Assembly (NCBI GenBank): GCA_013002405.1
Contig: JABDKA010000111.1
Coordinates: 1 to 34,617, forward strand
Source: Sulfitobacter sp.
GTDB lineage: Bacteria > Pseudomonadota > Alphaproteobacteria > Rhodobacterales > Rhodobacteraceae
Direction: 5' to 3'
Length of the DNA: 34,617 bases
In this document: positions 1 to 7,620 of the stretch, in pieces
Layout: the number at the start of each line of letters is the position of its first letter
Position numbering within the stretch: the first letter of the stretch is position 1
The notes under the pieces: model-generated
Seen by the model: the letters and a program-made list of their open reading frames with translations, nothing else
Databases searched by the model: none
What the model was told of the DNA's origin: nothing
Program-made: the position numbers and the translations under genes

Positions 1-426
1 TTCTGCGGCACTTTCGATTGCCGACCGCGCGACGGCGCTTTCCTCCATCCCGGCTGTATCGCGGCTGACGATCATCGCGACGGCCCGACGCCCGGCGGAT
101 AACGATTGGCGCAGGCCGTCCACGACAGCGGCCACATGATCCACGAGGGAGCGTTGGGCGAGAAGAACCGCGGTGACAAGGATTTCGGCCAGAGGGCCAA
201 GAAGGCTCAGCACCCCGCCCACAGCGATACCTGTCACAAGAAGTACCAGAATCAGCAGGACACCTGCGGCGCGACGCTGGGTACCGCGATTAAGCCTTTC
301 TTCCAGACTGCTGATCAAACGCCCCATCAGGACCGCTGGGTGCGGCAGACGGCGCCAAATCCAGTCAGGCTCACCCAGAAAGGCATCGATAGTCATCGCG
401 ATGAAAAGCGATATTCCCAGGCTCAT
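1..426 (-). CDS. cobD: Adenosylcobinamide-phosphate synthase CobD/CbiB (N-terminal part, cut by window edge)
   Basis: Integral membrane enzyme of cobalamin synthesis that joins adenosylcobyric acid to aminopropanol (or its phosphate) to give adenosylcobinamide (phosphate). The 142 visible residues begin MSLGISLF and hold the family's N-terminal pattern DAFLGEPDWIWRRLPHPAVLMG (seen as GEPDW, then LPHP, then GRLI), followed by a long hydrophobic stretch near residues 52-80. The reading frame stays open to base 1, so the C-terminal half lies outside the window. The ATG at 426 fits the usual family start. It is divergent from the receiver gene at 642. A plus-strand reading frame over 106-489 is only the antisense shadow of this gene. 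Family call is by motif memory, fairly sure. Confidence 0.85.
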   Translation of the reverse strand, partial: MSLGISLFIAMTIDAFLGEPDWIWRRLPHPAVLMGRLISSLEERLNRGTQRRAAGVLLILVLLVTGIAVGGVLSLLGPLAEILVTAVLLAQRSLVDHVAAVVDGLRQSLSAGRRAVAMIVSRDTAGMEESAVARSAIESAAE

Positions 427-565
427 CAAGGCTTCCCCGCAGCATTATTCAAAGGCGGTCTTTGGCACATCACCGCCGACTCCAGCTGAGACAAAGCGGA
501 ATGTCGCCTGATATTCAAGAACAGCGGCGGTTGGAGAGGGTTCGATTAATGCATTCCCCTTCACG

Positions 566-580
566 TTAACGATTTGTTAA
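566..580. promoter_or_regulatory. CtrA-type binding site (TTAA-N7-TTAA)
   Basis: The sequence reads TTAA, seven bases (CGATTTG), then TTAA, flanked as GTTAAC...GTTAAC. This exactly matches the consensus half-sites and spacing of the alphaproteobacterial cell-cycle/motility regulator CtrA. It lies about 60 bases upstream of the receiver gene start at 642, in the cobD–receiver divergent gap. Whether CtrA binds here is inference. Confidence 0.6.
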
Positions 581-641
581 CTCTCAGGCGCGACCAATGT
601 TGGGTCTTTTCTTGATAATCGTACTCTATTGTGGAGCCTTC

Positions 642-1007
642 ATGCGCGTGTTGATCGTCGAAAGCCGGTCTGACCTCGGCCGCCTCTGGCGGCGTCATCT
701 TGATCGCCTTGGGATGACCGTGATGAACGTGCAAGGCCAAAGCGAAGCGATCCGGTACCTCAACGACAATGTCGTCGACATCATCATTCTCGACGTCGTC
801 CTCCTGGAAGGGTCCGCTCTTGCCATCTGCGACTACGCCAGTTTCCGACAGCCGGAGGCGCGGGTGATTTTTGTCACCTCTTCCAGCTTTTTCTCCGACG
901 GATCCATCTTTGAGCATGCGAGCAACGCAAGTGCGTTCCTGCCCACCGGCACGCCGCCGGATGATCTGGCCGCAATGGTTGAATACTACGGATCAGAGCG
1001 GCGTTAG
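642..1007 (+). CDS. Stand-alone response-regulator receiver domain protein with degenerate active site
   Basis: A 121-residue protein that is almost entirely a CheY-like receiver domain (MRVLIVES at the N-terminus, phospho-acceptor candidate D51 in IIILDVVL, T79 in VIFVTS). There is no output domain. Two canonical positions are altered: the paired acidic residues after beta-1 are E7-S8, and the conserved Lys-Pro after beta-5 reads L100-P101. Phosphorylation or the usual switching may therefore be lost or changed. The start at 642 is preceded by GGAG at a good distance; an upstream in-frame start near 597 would add 15 residues not typical of the fold. A CtrA-like site lies upstream. Partner kinase unknown. 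Confidence 0.75.
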   Translation: MRVLIVESRSDLGRLWRRHLDRLGMTVMNVQGQSEAIRYLNDNVVDIIILDVVLLEGSALAICDYASFRQPEARVIFVTSSSFFSDGSIFEHASNASAFLPTGTPPDDLAAMVEYYGSERR

Positions 1008-1024
1008 ACAGGCGTCGGCTGCCC

Positions 1025-1999
1025 TCAGCCTCGCCCGTGTGGTGCATCGAAGTCCGGCTGCGGATTGATCGGGATGATCCGGTGCGGATTGATGCTATCG
1101 TGGCTGTAGTGGTAGTGCCGGACGATATGACCGAAATTCACCGTGCCCGCCACGCCGGGCCACTGGTAGAGCTCCCGCGTGTAGGCCCAGATGTTGGGAT
1201 AATCGACAATCCGCTTCCGGTTGCACTTGAAGTGCAGGTGGTAAACCAGATCGAACCGGATCAGCGTGGTGAAGAGCCGCCAGTCAGCCTCGGTGATCTT
1301 GTCACCCGTCAGATAACGGTTTTCGGACAGAATGCCTTCGATCCAGTCCAGCGTGTCGAAAAGCGGGTGCACGGCCTCGTCGTAGGCCTCCTGCGTCGTT
1401 GCAAAGCCGGATTTGTAGACGCCGTTGTTCAGCGTGTCGTAGATCCTGTCATTGATCGGGGCAATCGCCTTGCGCAGTGCCTTGGGCCAATAATCATCGG
1501 TGTTACCAGTGATGTCGTTGAAAGCGTCGTTGAACATCCGAATGATTTCGGAGCTTTCGTTTGAGACAATCGTCTCCCGGTCCTTGTCCCACAGGATTGG
1601 CACGGTCACGCGGCCGCTGAAGTTTGGATCGGCCTTGGTATAGATGTCCCGCGCGAAGGGCAGGTCATAAAGCCTGTCGCCGGTTGCGCCGTCTGCGTCG
1701 GTCTCAAAGGTCCAGCCTTCGCCCAGCATGTCCGGGTGAACCGCGGAAACACCGATGTGGTCGGTCAGGTTCTTGAGCTGTCGAAAGATCAGCGCGCGGT
1801 GGGCCCAGGGGCAGGCGTAGCTGACGTAGAGGTGGTAGCGTCCCGATTCGGCTTTGAAGCCCCCTTCTCCTGACGGTCCGGCGTTGCCATCCCGGGTGAT
1901 CCAGTTGCGGAATTTCGCGGCGGAGCGTTCAAACTTTCCGCTGGTCTTTTTCGTGTCGTACCACTGGTCTTTCCACTCACCGTCCACCAGAAGGCCCAT
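1025..1999 (-). CDS. Glutathione S-transferase, glutathionyl-hydroquinone reductase type (YqjG/PcpF-like)
   Basis: A 324-residue cytosolic thioredoxin-fold GST of the xi class, whose members reduce glutathionyl-(hydro)quinones using a second glutathione. The catalytic motif CPWAHR is at about residues 63-68 (Cys63). The C-terminal all-helical domain carries family residues such as the RYLTGDKITEADWRLF region. Size fits the family, which is longer than ordinary 200-residue GSTs. The ATG at 1999 is chosen because AGGAGAG lies eight bases upstream; the frame stays open to 2101 but without a better signal. It is transcribed divergently from the hypothetical gene at 2174 across an AT-rich gap with paired TTCGAA motifs. 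Confidence 0.85.
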   Translation of the reverse strand: MGLLVDGEWKDQWYDTKKTSGKFERSAAKFRNWITRDGNAGPSGEGGFKAESGRYHLYVSYACPWAHRALIFRQLKNLTDHIGVSAVHPDMLGEGWTFETDADGATGDRLYDLPFARDIYTKADPNFSGRVTVPILWDKDRETIVSNESSEIIRMFNDAFNDITGNTDDYWPKALRKAIAPINDRIYDTLNNGVYKSGFATTQEAYDEAVHPLFDTLDWIEGILSENRYLTGDKITEADWRLFTTLIRFDLVYHLHFKCNRKRIVDYPNIWAYTRELYQWPGVAGTVNFGHIVRHYHYSHDSINPHRIIPINPQPDFDAPHGRG

Positions 2000-2104
2000 C
2001 GTTCTCTCCTTTGCGTCTTTGGCCATGGTGTAGCCTGCGTAGGCTGCGTCGCCCATAGCCGGGATCGCGCAGTTGGTCTGCGTGGATGCACAGCGAAACA
2101 ATAT

Positions 2105-2132
2105 TTCGAATTTGTTACTTGAAATTTTCGAA
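2105..2132. promoter_or_regulatory. Paired TTCGAA palindromes, operator-like, in divergent promoter region
   Basis: Two copies of TTCGAA, at 2105-2110 and 2127-2132, start exactly 22 bases apart (about two helical turns). Outer flanks are inversely related: AATATT at 2100-2105 and again at 2131-2136. The block is AT-rich and lies between the divergent GST-type and hypothetical genes. This suits a dimeric regulator covering both promoters. No regulator can be named from sequence. Confidence 0.35.
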
Positions 2133-2173
2133 TATTACGTCAGCTATACTTCATCGACTGGGGAGTTTGTGTG

Positions 2174-2527
2174 ATGGAAGCGGTTTTTTCCAAGGAAATT
2201 CAGGCAGGTCTGGAGGCCGCGCGGCGGACTGCCCTGCGCAAGGCGGCGCGGTTGCGATTGAACGTCGATGGGCGGGAACACCCGGTGCTGCGGTTGTGGA
2301 AGAGCGGTTTCGCGATCCCTGCCGAAGGGGCACCCCAGTTGCGAGGGCTTGTGGACCTTTACGATGGGACGACGCACCTCTTGCAGTGCCTCATCGTCAA
2401 GGCGGACGAAGAAGGCGGAGAGATGCGTTACGAATTCAAGCGCGCTACCGCCGTGACCTATACCGCGGCACTTGATTTTGAACGCGCGCAGAATGCGCCC
2501 GCTGCCCTGATCACCGACGCGCGCTGA
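2174..2527 (+). CDS. Conserved hypothetical protein (Rhodobacterales-type, ~117 aa)
   Basis: A small soluble protein with a basic, helix-prone N-terminal third (AARRTALRKAARLRL) followed by a compact beta-rich part (GLVDLYDGT, MRYEFKR). It has no signal peptide or membrane segment. I recall similar short proteins next to core genes in roseobacters but know of no assigned function. A GTG at 2171 directly precedes the ATG at 2174; GGGAG at 2161-2165 is better spaced for the ATG. Its stop lies three bases before the end of the convergent PatB-type gene. Function not assigned. Confidence 0.65.
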   Translation: MEAVFSKEIQAGLEAARRTALRKAARLRLNVDGREHPVLRLWKSGFAIPAEGAPQLRGLVDLYDGTTHLLQCLIVKADEEGGEMRYEFKRATAVTYTAALDFERAQNAPAALITDAR

Positions 2528-2530
2528 TCC

Positions 2531-3700
2531 CTACTGCAGGTCCTTGAAGGCCTCGGCCAGGCGGTCACAGGCCTCCTCGACCCGTGCGCGCGGCGTGGCG
2601 ATGTTGAAGCGAAGAAAGCTGTCACCGCCCTTGCCGAAGGTCGGCCCGTGGTTCACCGCGATACAGGCGTCCTTTTCGACCCTTCTGGTGAACTCGTCCC
2701 GCGCCATCCCGGTCCCGGCGAAATCGACCCAGGAAAGGTAGGTCGCCTCCAGCGGCATGGAGGTCAGACCGGGGACGGCGTTGACCCTCTCATCGAAGAG
2801 TTTCCGGTTCCCGTCCAGATAGGCGACAAGCTCATCGACCCACGCCGCCCCTTCCGGCGAATAGGCCGCCGTGGCCATGAAAAGACCGAAAGAGTTGGGC
2901 GAAAGCCCCAGCGCCATCATGCGCGCCCCGAAGCGCGCGCGCAGGTCGGGATCTTCAATGATCACGTTGCCCACGTGGCTACCGGCGGTGCTGAAGGTCT
3001 TGGTGGTTGAGGTCATCATGATCAGCCGGTCGGTGATCCCCTCGATCTTGGTCATGGGCGTGTGGGTGTGGCCCGGCATGACCAGATCATGGTGGATTTC
3101 ATCCGAAACAAGGATCAGATCGTGCCGCTTGGCGAAATCCGCCACGCCCTGCAATTCCGCCGGGCTCCAGACCCGGCCACCGGGATTGTGGGGCGAGCAG
3201 AGCACCAGCATTTTCTCCGCGCCGGTCATCTGCGCATCCCAGGCGTCGAAGTCCATCTCATAGCGCCCGTCCACGATGGGCATCTCACATTCGACCAACT
3301 TGCGGTTGGCCGCCTTAATCACCCTGGCGAAGGCGTGATAAACGGGCGTGAATAGAACCACACTGTCGCCCTCATTCGTATAGGTATCGACGCAGAGCGC
3401 CGTTCCATTAACCAGCCCGTGAGTGGAGAAGATCCATTCCGGCTCAACCTTCCAGCCATGGCGCGTCTCCATCCACCACTGAATCGCAGCCAGATATTTG
3501 CTGTCATCCCCGAAATATCCGTAGAATCCGTGATCGACTATCTCCTGCACGGCATTCTGGATGCATTGTGGCGGGCGGAAATCCATGTCGGCCACCCACA
3601 TGGCGATGCCCTTGTCGGCGGGCACGCCATAGATCGCTTCCATCTTGTCCCATTTTGCGCAGTGGCTGCCGCGGCGGTCGATGATCTCGTCAAAACTCAT
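2531..3700 (-). CDS. MalY/PatB-type PLP-dependent C-S lyase (cystathionine beta-lyase-like aminotransferase fold)
   Basis: A 389-residue fold-type I PLP enzyme. The Schiff-base lysine is K234 in MTSTTKTFS; other cofactor contacts seen are N172 in CSPHNPGG and D200 in VSDEIHHDL, all typical of the MalY/PatB branch. Members cleave C-S bonds of cystathionine or cysteine conjugates to pyruvate, ammonia and a thiol; a few also act in regulation (MalY). Substrate cannot be told from sequence. The ATG at 3700 follows GAGGAAG; an upstream extension to 3781 would add 27 residues of low-complexity sequence. Divergent from def at 3798. Confidence 0.85.
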   Translation of the reverse strand: MSFDEIIDRRGSHCAKWDKMEAIYGVPADKGIAMWVADMDFRPPQCIQNAVQEIVDHGFYGYFGDDSKYLAAIQWWMETRHGWKVEPEWIFSTHGLVNGTALCVDTYTNEGDSVVLFTPVYHAFARVIKAANRKLVECEMPIVDGRYEMDFDAWDAQMTGAEKMLVLCSPHNPGGRVWSPAELQGVADFAKRHDLILVSDEIHHDLVMPGHTHTPMTKIEGITDRLIMMTSTTKTFSTAGSHVGNVIIEDPDLRARFGARMMALGLSPNSFGLFMATAAYSPEGAAWVDELVAYLDGNRKLFDERVNAVPGLTSMPLEATYLSWVDFAGTGMARDEFTRRVEKDACIAVNHGPTFGKGGDSFLRFNIATPRARVEEACDRLAEAFKDLQ

Positions 3701-3797
3701 GGAATCTTCCTCGTTGTCGGCGCGCAAGCTAGCCGGATCGTGGCTGGCTGCAAGGGGGCAGCTTGCAGCAGGCTGCCCCATCCCCTAAATCAACCCC

Positions 3798-4316
3798 ATG
3801 AAACGCAATATCCTCCTGCACCCCGATCCGCGCCTGAAGAAGGTCGCCAAGCCCGTTGACGACATCTCGGACGATCTGCGCGCGCTTGCAGACGACATGC
3901 TGAAAACCATGTATGAGGCACCTGGGATCGGCCTCGCCGCGCCTCAGGTGGGGATTCTGGACCGGCTGATCGTACTGGACTGTGTGAAGGAAGAGGGCGA
4001 GACGCCGCGGCCGCTTGTGATGTTCAACCCGCAAGTGGTGGCTGCCTCCGATGATCTGAACACCTACGAGGAAGGCTGCCTGTCGTTGCCCGATCTTTAC
4101 GCCGATGTGACCCGGCCCAGGGTGGTCGATGTGACATGGATGGACCGGGACGGGAAGGCAAAGCAGGAAACCTTCGACGGCCTCTGGGCCACCTGCGTGC
4201 AGCACGAGATCGACCATCTGAACGGCAAGCTTTTCATCGACTACCTCAAGCCGCTCAAGCGACAGATGATGACCCGCAAGATGGTCAAGCTAAAGCGTGA
4301 GTTGGCCCGGGCGTGA
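3798..4316 (+). CDS. def: Peptide deformylase
   Basis: Removes the N-formyl group from the initiator methionine of nascent proteins. All three family motifs are intact in the 172 residues: GIGLAAPQ (43-50), EGCLSLP with metal ligand C94, and QHEIDH with ligands H136 and H140 and catalytic E137. The length is that of a type 1 bacterial enzyme. It is the first of three tandem deformylase-type genes followed by fmt, on the same strand with end-to-start overlaps, so a single operon is likely. Judging by motif integrity it is the main housekeeping deformylase of the set. Confidence 0.96.
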   Translation: MKRNILLHPDPRLKKVAKPVDDISDDLRALADDMLKTMYEAPGIGLAAPQVGILDRLIVLDCVKEEGETPRPLVMFNPQVVAASDDLNTYEEGCLSLPDLYADVTRPRVVDVTWMDRDGKAKQETFDGLWATCVQHEIDHLNGKLFIDYLKPLKRQMMTRKMVKLKRELARA

Positions 4317-4810
4317 GTGTCCTGCCGATCCTGAAATGGCCTGATCCTCGGCTGGCGGAGACCTGCGTGCCAGTTCCAGAGGTCACACCGGAGATCGAAA
4401 GACTTGCCGCCGACATGCTGGAGACGTTGTATGATGCGCCGGGCCGCGGGCTGGCCGCCCCTCAGGTGGGCGTGATGCAGCGGATATTCGTGATGGATGT
4501 GGGTTGGAAAGAGGGGAAATCCGATCCCATCGTCTGCATAAACCCGATGCTGCAGGAGGTGAGCGAGGAGCGCGCGACCCAGACCGAAGGGTGTCTGTCC
4601 ATCCCCGGCGTGAGCGCGGAAGTGACCCGCCCGGCCCGGGCCCAGATGGTCTGGACCGGACTGAACGGGGGCCGCTATGTTCAGAGCTTTGAAGGCTTTG
4701 CTGCGGCCTGTGTGCAGCATGAGCTGGATCATCTGGATGGCGTGGTCACCTTTGATCATCTGGACGCGGAGACGCGCGCGATCCTGATAGGGAAATATGA
4801 GTCCCAATGA
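4313..4810 (+). CDS. Peptide deformylase paralogue 2
   Basis: A 165-residue deformylase with the catalytic set present: C94 in EGCLSIP, and H136, E137, H140 in QHELDH. Motif 1 is altered: GRGLAAPQ (44-51) has Arg where Ile or Val is usual, and this loop lines the substrate pocket, so specificity may differ. The start is GTG at 4313, overlapping the stop of def as GTGA, which indicates translational coupling. It is probably active, in contrast to the next paralogue. The division of labour with def is unknown. Confidence 0.9.
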   Translation: MSVLPILKWPDPRLAETCVPVPEVTPEIERLAADMLETLYDAPGRGLAAPQVGVMQRIFVMDVGWKEGKSDPIVCINPMLQEVSEERATQTEGCLSIPGVSAEVTRPARAQMVWTGLNGGRYVQSFEGFAAACVQHELDHLDGVVTFDHLDAETRAILIGKYESQ

Positions 4811-5304
4811 CCCTCCGCCCCTTCGTTCCCTGGCCTGACAAGCGGCTGCGCACTCCCTGCGCCAAGGTGGCCGAGATCACCGATGAGGTGCACGCCATCT
4901 GGGACGACATGATCGACACGATGGATGCCATGCCAGGCGTGGGCCTTGCCGCGCCGCAGATCGGGGTGATGCTGCAACTGGCCGTGGTCGATGCAAGCCC
5001 CGGACGTGACCGGCGCTTCAGGATGGCCAATCCGCTGATCATCGAAAGCTCCGGCAAGATGCGGGAGCACGAGGAAGCCAGCCCGAACCTGCCGGGTGTT
5101 TCGGCCAAGATCACGCGGCCCCGCGCGGTGAGTGTGCGCTACCTCGACGAAAAGGGCGTGATCGTGCGGCGGGACTTTGTGGAGCTTGAGGCAACCAGCG
5201 TGCAGCACCAGATCGACCATCTGCAGGGGCGCATGTATTTCGACAACCTCAGTAAGGTCAAACGCGACATGCTGCTGCGCCGCGCGCGCAAGATAAAGGG
5301 GTAG
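4807..5304 (+). CDS. Deformylase-like protein, predicted catalytically inactive (paralogue 3)
   Basis: A 165-residue member of the peptide deformylase family with motif 1 intact (GVGLAAPQIG, 44-53) but the active site broken. Where EGCLSLP is expected the protein reads EASPNLP (90-96), placing Ser92 at the metal-ligand Cys position. Where QHEIDH is expected it reads QHQIDH, placing Gln135 at the catalytic Glu; H134 and H138 remain. Loss of both a metal ligand and the general base makes deformylase activity very unlikely. The frame is intact with normal length, so it does not look like a decaying gene. It starts at an ATG overlapping the stop of paralogue 2 (ATGA) and sits four bases before fmt. 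A regulatory or peptide/ribosome-binding role is possible but unproven. Confidence 0.9.
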   Translation: MTLRPFVPWPDKRLRTPCAKVAEITDEVHAIWDDMIDTMDAMPGVGLAAPQIGVMLQLAVVDASPGRDRRFRMANPLIIESSGKMREHEEASPNLPGVSAKITRPRAVSVRYLDEKGVIVRRDFVELEATSVQHQIDHLQGRMYFDNLSKVKRDMLLRRARKIKG

Positions 5305-5307
5305 GGG

Positions 5308-6213
5308 ATGCGGATCGTCTTCATGGGCACGCCCGACTTTTCGGTCACCGTTCTGGACGCCTTGGTTGAAGCAGATCACGAGATTGCAGCCGTCTATTGC
5401 CAACCCCCCCGTCCCGCGGGCCGAGGCAAGAGGGTGCAGCCAAGCCCGGTTCAAGCGCGGGCCGAGGCCCTGGGACTTGAGGTGCGCCACCCGGTCAGCC
5501 TGCGGAACGCGGAAGCTCAGGCCGAATTCGCGGCGCTTGAGGCCGATGTTGGCGTCGTTGTCGCCTACGGGCTGATACTGCCGCAGGAGATTCTCGACGC
5601 ACCCAGGCACGGGTGTCTGAACATCCACGCGAGCCTTCTGCCGCGCTGGCGCGGAGCGGCGCCCATCCACCGGGCCCTCATGGCAGGGGACGCGCGGACC
5701 GGGGTCTGCATCATGCAGATGGATGCAGGGCTTGATACCGGCCCGGTCCTTTTGCGGCGCGAGACGGAGATCGGCGCGGCGGAGACGACGGCGGATCTGC
5801 ACGACCGGCTTGCTGTTCTGGGGGGCGAGGCCATCGTCGAGGCGCTGGCGCATCTCGAGGCGCTTGAGGCGGTTCCGCAGCCCAAGGAAGGGGTGACCTA
5901 CGCCGCGAAGATCGACAAGGCAGAGGCACGGATCGACTGGAGCAGGCCCGCAGAGGAAGTGGACAGGCTGATCCGGGGTCTCTCCCCCTTTCCCGGCGCC
6001 TGGTTCGAACTGGACGGCACCCGGATCAAGGTGCTGCACTCATCCCTTGCCAATGGGCAGGGTGTACCGGGTGAGGTTCTGGATGACGATCTTCGCGTGG
6101 CCTGTGGCGGCGGTGCGGTACAACTTCTGCGCTTGCAGCGGGCGGGCAAGGCGGCGCAGGATGTGAGCAGCTTTCAAGCGGGCGCACGCATCGCGCCCGG
6201 AACGCGGCTGTAA
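5308..6213 (+). CDS. fmt: Methionyl-tRNA formyltransferase
   Basis: Transfers a formyl group from 10-formyl-tetrahydrofolate to Met-tRNA(fMet) for translation initiation. The 301 residues show the N-terminal catalytic domain with the N-x-H...D triad (N105, H107, D143), the [12 protein letters not shown] signature (109-120), and the smaller C-terminal tRNA-binding barrel (about 205-301). AAGGGG precedes the ATG, which begins three bases after the upstream stop. Clustering with def genes pairs formylation with deformylation. Confidence 0.97.
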   Translation: MRIVFMGTPDFSVTVLDALVEADHEIAAVYCQPPRPAGRGKRVQPSPVQARAEALGLEVRHPVSLRNAEAQAEFAALEADVGVVVAYGLILPQEILDAPRHGCLNIHASLLPRWRGAAPIHRALMAGDARTGVCIMQMDAGLDTGPVLLRRETEIGAAETTADLHDRLAVLGGEAIVEALAHLEALEAVPQPKEGVTYAAKIDKAEARIDWSRPAEEVDRLIRGLSPFPGAWFELDGTRIKVLHSSLANGQGVPGEVLDDDLRVACGGGAVQLLRLQRAGKAAQDVSSFQAGARIAPGTRL

Positions 6214-6226
6214 GAGGACCTGTCCC

Positions 6227-6463
6227 ATGTTCCTGCAACTTTTTGGCACCGTTGTGATCGCGGGCATCATTGGCTACGCCTCGGAAAAGACCGGATGGAC
6301 CCACAACGGGATCATCCAGTCGATCATCATCTGCGTTGGTGGTGCCTTCCTCTTTTATTTCTTGCGGATCATGTTCGGGATCGGTTTTGACAGTCCGGGC
6401 ATGAATGCTGTCTTCTCGTCGATCGGGGCGCTGATCATCGTGCCCTTTCACTGGCGGAAGTAG
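6227..6463 (+). CDS. Small membrane protein, GlsB/YeaQ/YmgE-like
   Basis: A 78-residue very hydrophobic protein with about three membrane segments (near residues 2-18, 28-50 and 60-74) separated by short polar turns (SEKTGW, FDSPGMN). Size and layout recall the transglycosylase-associated/YeaQ stress-membrane family, but the match is loose and family placement is tentative. A GAGGA ribosome binding site precedes the ATG, and the gene follows fmt by 13 bases, so it is probably the last gene of the def-fmt operon. No function assigned. Confidence 0.7.
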   Translation: MFLQLFGTVVIAGIIGYASEKTGWTHNGIIQSIIICVGGAFLFYFLRIMFGIGFDSPGMNAVFSSIGALIIVPFHWRK

Positions 6464-6507
6464 GGTGCTTGAGCCTTCATTGACCTAGCCGGGGGGCGAG
6501 GCGGTTC

Positions 6508-6524
6508 CTCCTACGGGAGTTTTT
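6508..6524 (+). terminator. Possible short intrinsic terminator after the def-fmt operon
   Basis: CTCC, four-base loop TACG, GGAG, then five T. The stem is short, so it is weak on its own, but it is placed in the convergent gap after the small membrane protein gene. Confidence 0.3.
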
Positions 6525-6547
6525 CTGGCAAAGTGGATGGAGAAGCG

Positions 6548-7171
6548 TCAGCTCTTCGGGGGCGTACTCTTGTAGACGGGCAAGTGCCAGCCAAAGAAAA
6601 GGGACCCCGCCCGCAAAATCCAGGTGACGGTGGCGCAGATGAGCAGGCTGACGGGCGGGTCGATCTCGAAGCTGCGCGCCAGCACGGCGGTAGCGGCACC
6701 GATGAAGGCAGCGGTGACGTAAAGCTCCCCCTGTTTCAGCACCAGCGGCACCTCACCCACCACCACGTCACGCATCAGCCCACCCATGCAGCCGGTGATC
6801 ATCCCCATCAGGATGACGACCACGGCAGATTGATCGAGGGCCAGTGCCACGCCAGCACCCGCGGCGACGGCGATGGCCAGGGCAAAGCTGTCCAGCCAGA
6901 TCAGCGTCCGCAGGCGGCTTTCCAGCAGATGTGCCGTGAGGAAGACCACCAAAGCCGCCCCCGCGCCGACGGCGAGGTAGGTGGGGTTGGCGATCCAGAA
7001 GATTGGGTTGCGGTCCAGCAGCAGGTCCCGGATCGTCCCGCCGCCCAGGGCCGTAAGGCAAGCGATGAAGGCAAAGCCCACCAGATCAAGCTGCGCGCGG
7101 CTGGCCACAAGGGCCCCGGTAATCGCGAAGATCAGAACCGACCCGTAATCGAGGAGCGCAACCGTATTCAC
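6548..7171 (-). CDS. TRIC-type cation channel family membrane protein (UPF0126, YadS-like)
   Basis: A 207-residue, about seven-segment membrane protein built of two homologous halves, each with the glycine-rich family motif: GGGTIRD (43-49) and GGLMRD (130-135). Bacterial relatives of trimeric intracellular cation channels share this; structures of homologues form K+-permeable trimers, but the role in bacteria is unclear. The GTG at 7171 is chosen because it overlaps the rnhA stop as GTGA and gives the family start [10 protein letters not shown]. It is last in a minus-strand run with rnhA, a methyltransferase and a DUF3429 gene. Confidence 0.85.
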   Translation of the reverse strand: MNTVALLDYGSVLIFAITGALVASRAQLDLVGFAFIACLTALGGGTIRDLLLDRNPIFWIANPTYLAVGAGAALVVFLTAHLLESRLRTLIWLDSFALAIAVAAGAGVALALDQSAVVVILMGMITGCMGGLMRDVVVGEVPLVLKQGELYVTAAFIGAATAVLARSFEIDPPVSLLICATVTWILRAGSLFFGWHLPVYKSTPPKS

Positions 7172-7620
7172 GGCTTGAAAGGGGCCATGCCATCGCGGGC
7201 CAGCTGATCCGCGCGTTCGTTCTCGGGGTGGCCCGCGTGGCCCTTGACCCATTCCCAGGTCACCTCGTGGCGCGCGCTGGCCGCATCGAGCCTTTGCCAC
7301 AACTCCGCGTTCTTGACAGGCTTCTTGGCGGCGTTCTTCCAACCGTTCTTTTTCCAGCCGTGGATCCAGCCGGTGATGCCATTCTTGACGTAATTGCTGT
7401 CCGTTACGATCGTGATCTTGCTGGGGCGGTCCAGCGCTTCCAACGCGTTGATCGCGGCCAGAAGCTCCATCCGGTTGTTGGTGGTATCTCGCTCACCGCC
7501 CTTCAGCTCGCGCTCCTTCACAATCTGTGCGCCCTCCCGCGCCTGCATCAGCGCACCCCAGCCGCCAGGGCCCGGGTTGCCCGAACAGGCCCCGTCCGTA
7601 TAGGCAAAAAGTTCAGCCAT
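7168..7620 (-). CDS. rnhA: Ribonuclease HI
   Basis: Degrades the RNA strand of RNA-DNA hybrids (R-loops, primers). In the 150 residues the catalytic acidic set is present: D9 in [12 protein letters not shown]52 in NNRMEL, D74 in VTDSNY and D138 in ERADQLA, plus H128 in KGHAGH. The basic protrusion ([11 protein letters not shown]) is also present. The ATG at 7620 overlaps the upstream methyltransferase end by eight bases. It lies downstream of ispH on the same strand, an arrangement I associate with Rhodobacterales. Confidence 0.96.
   Translation of the reverse strand: MAELFAYTDGACSGNPGPGGWGALMQAREGAQIVKERELKGGERDTTNNRMELLAAINALEALDRPSKITIVTDSNYVKNGITGWIHGWKKNGWKNAAKKPVKNAELWQRLDAASARHEVTWEWVKGHAGHPENERADQLARDGMAPFKP

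Noticed and set aside
106-489. Plus-strand open frame at the left edge
   Set aside because: Antisense to cobD, whose translation gives recognisable CobD/CbiB sequence.
4756-6039. A 427-codon minus-strand open frame
   Set aside because: Antisense to the third deformylase-like gene and fmt, which have clear motifs; no domain and no start signal.
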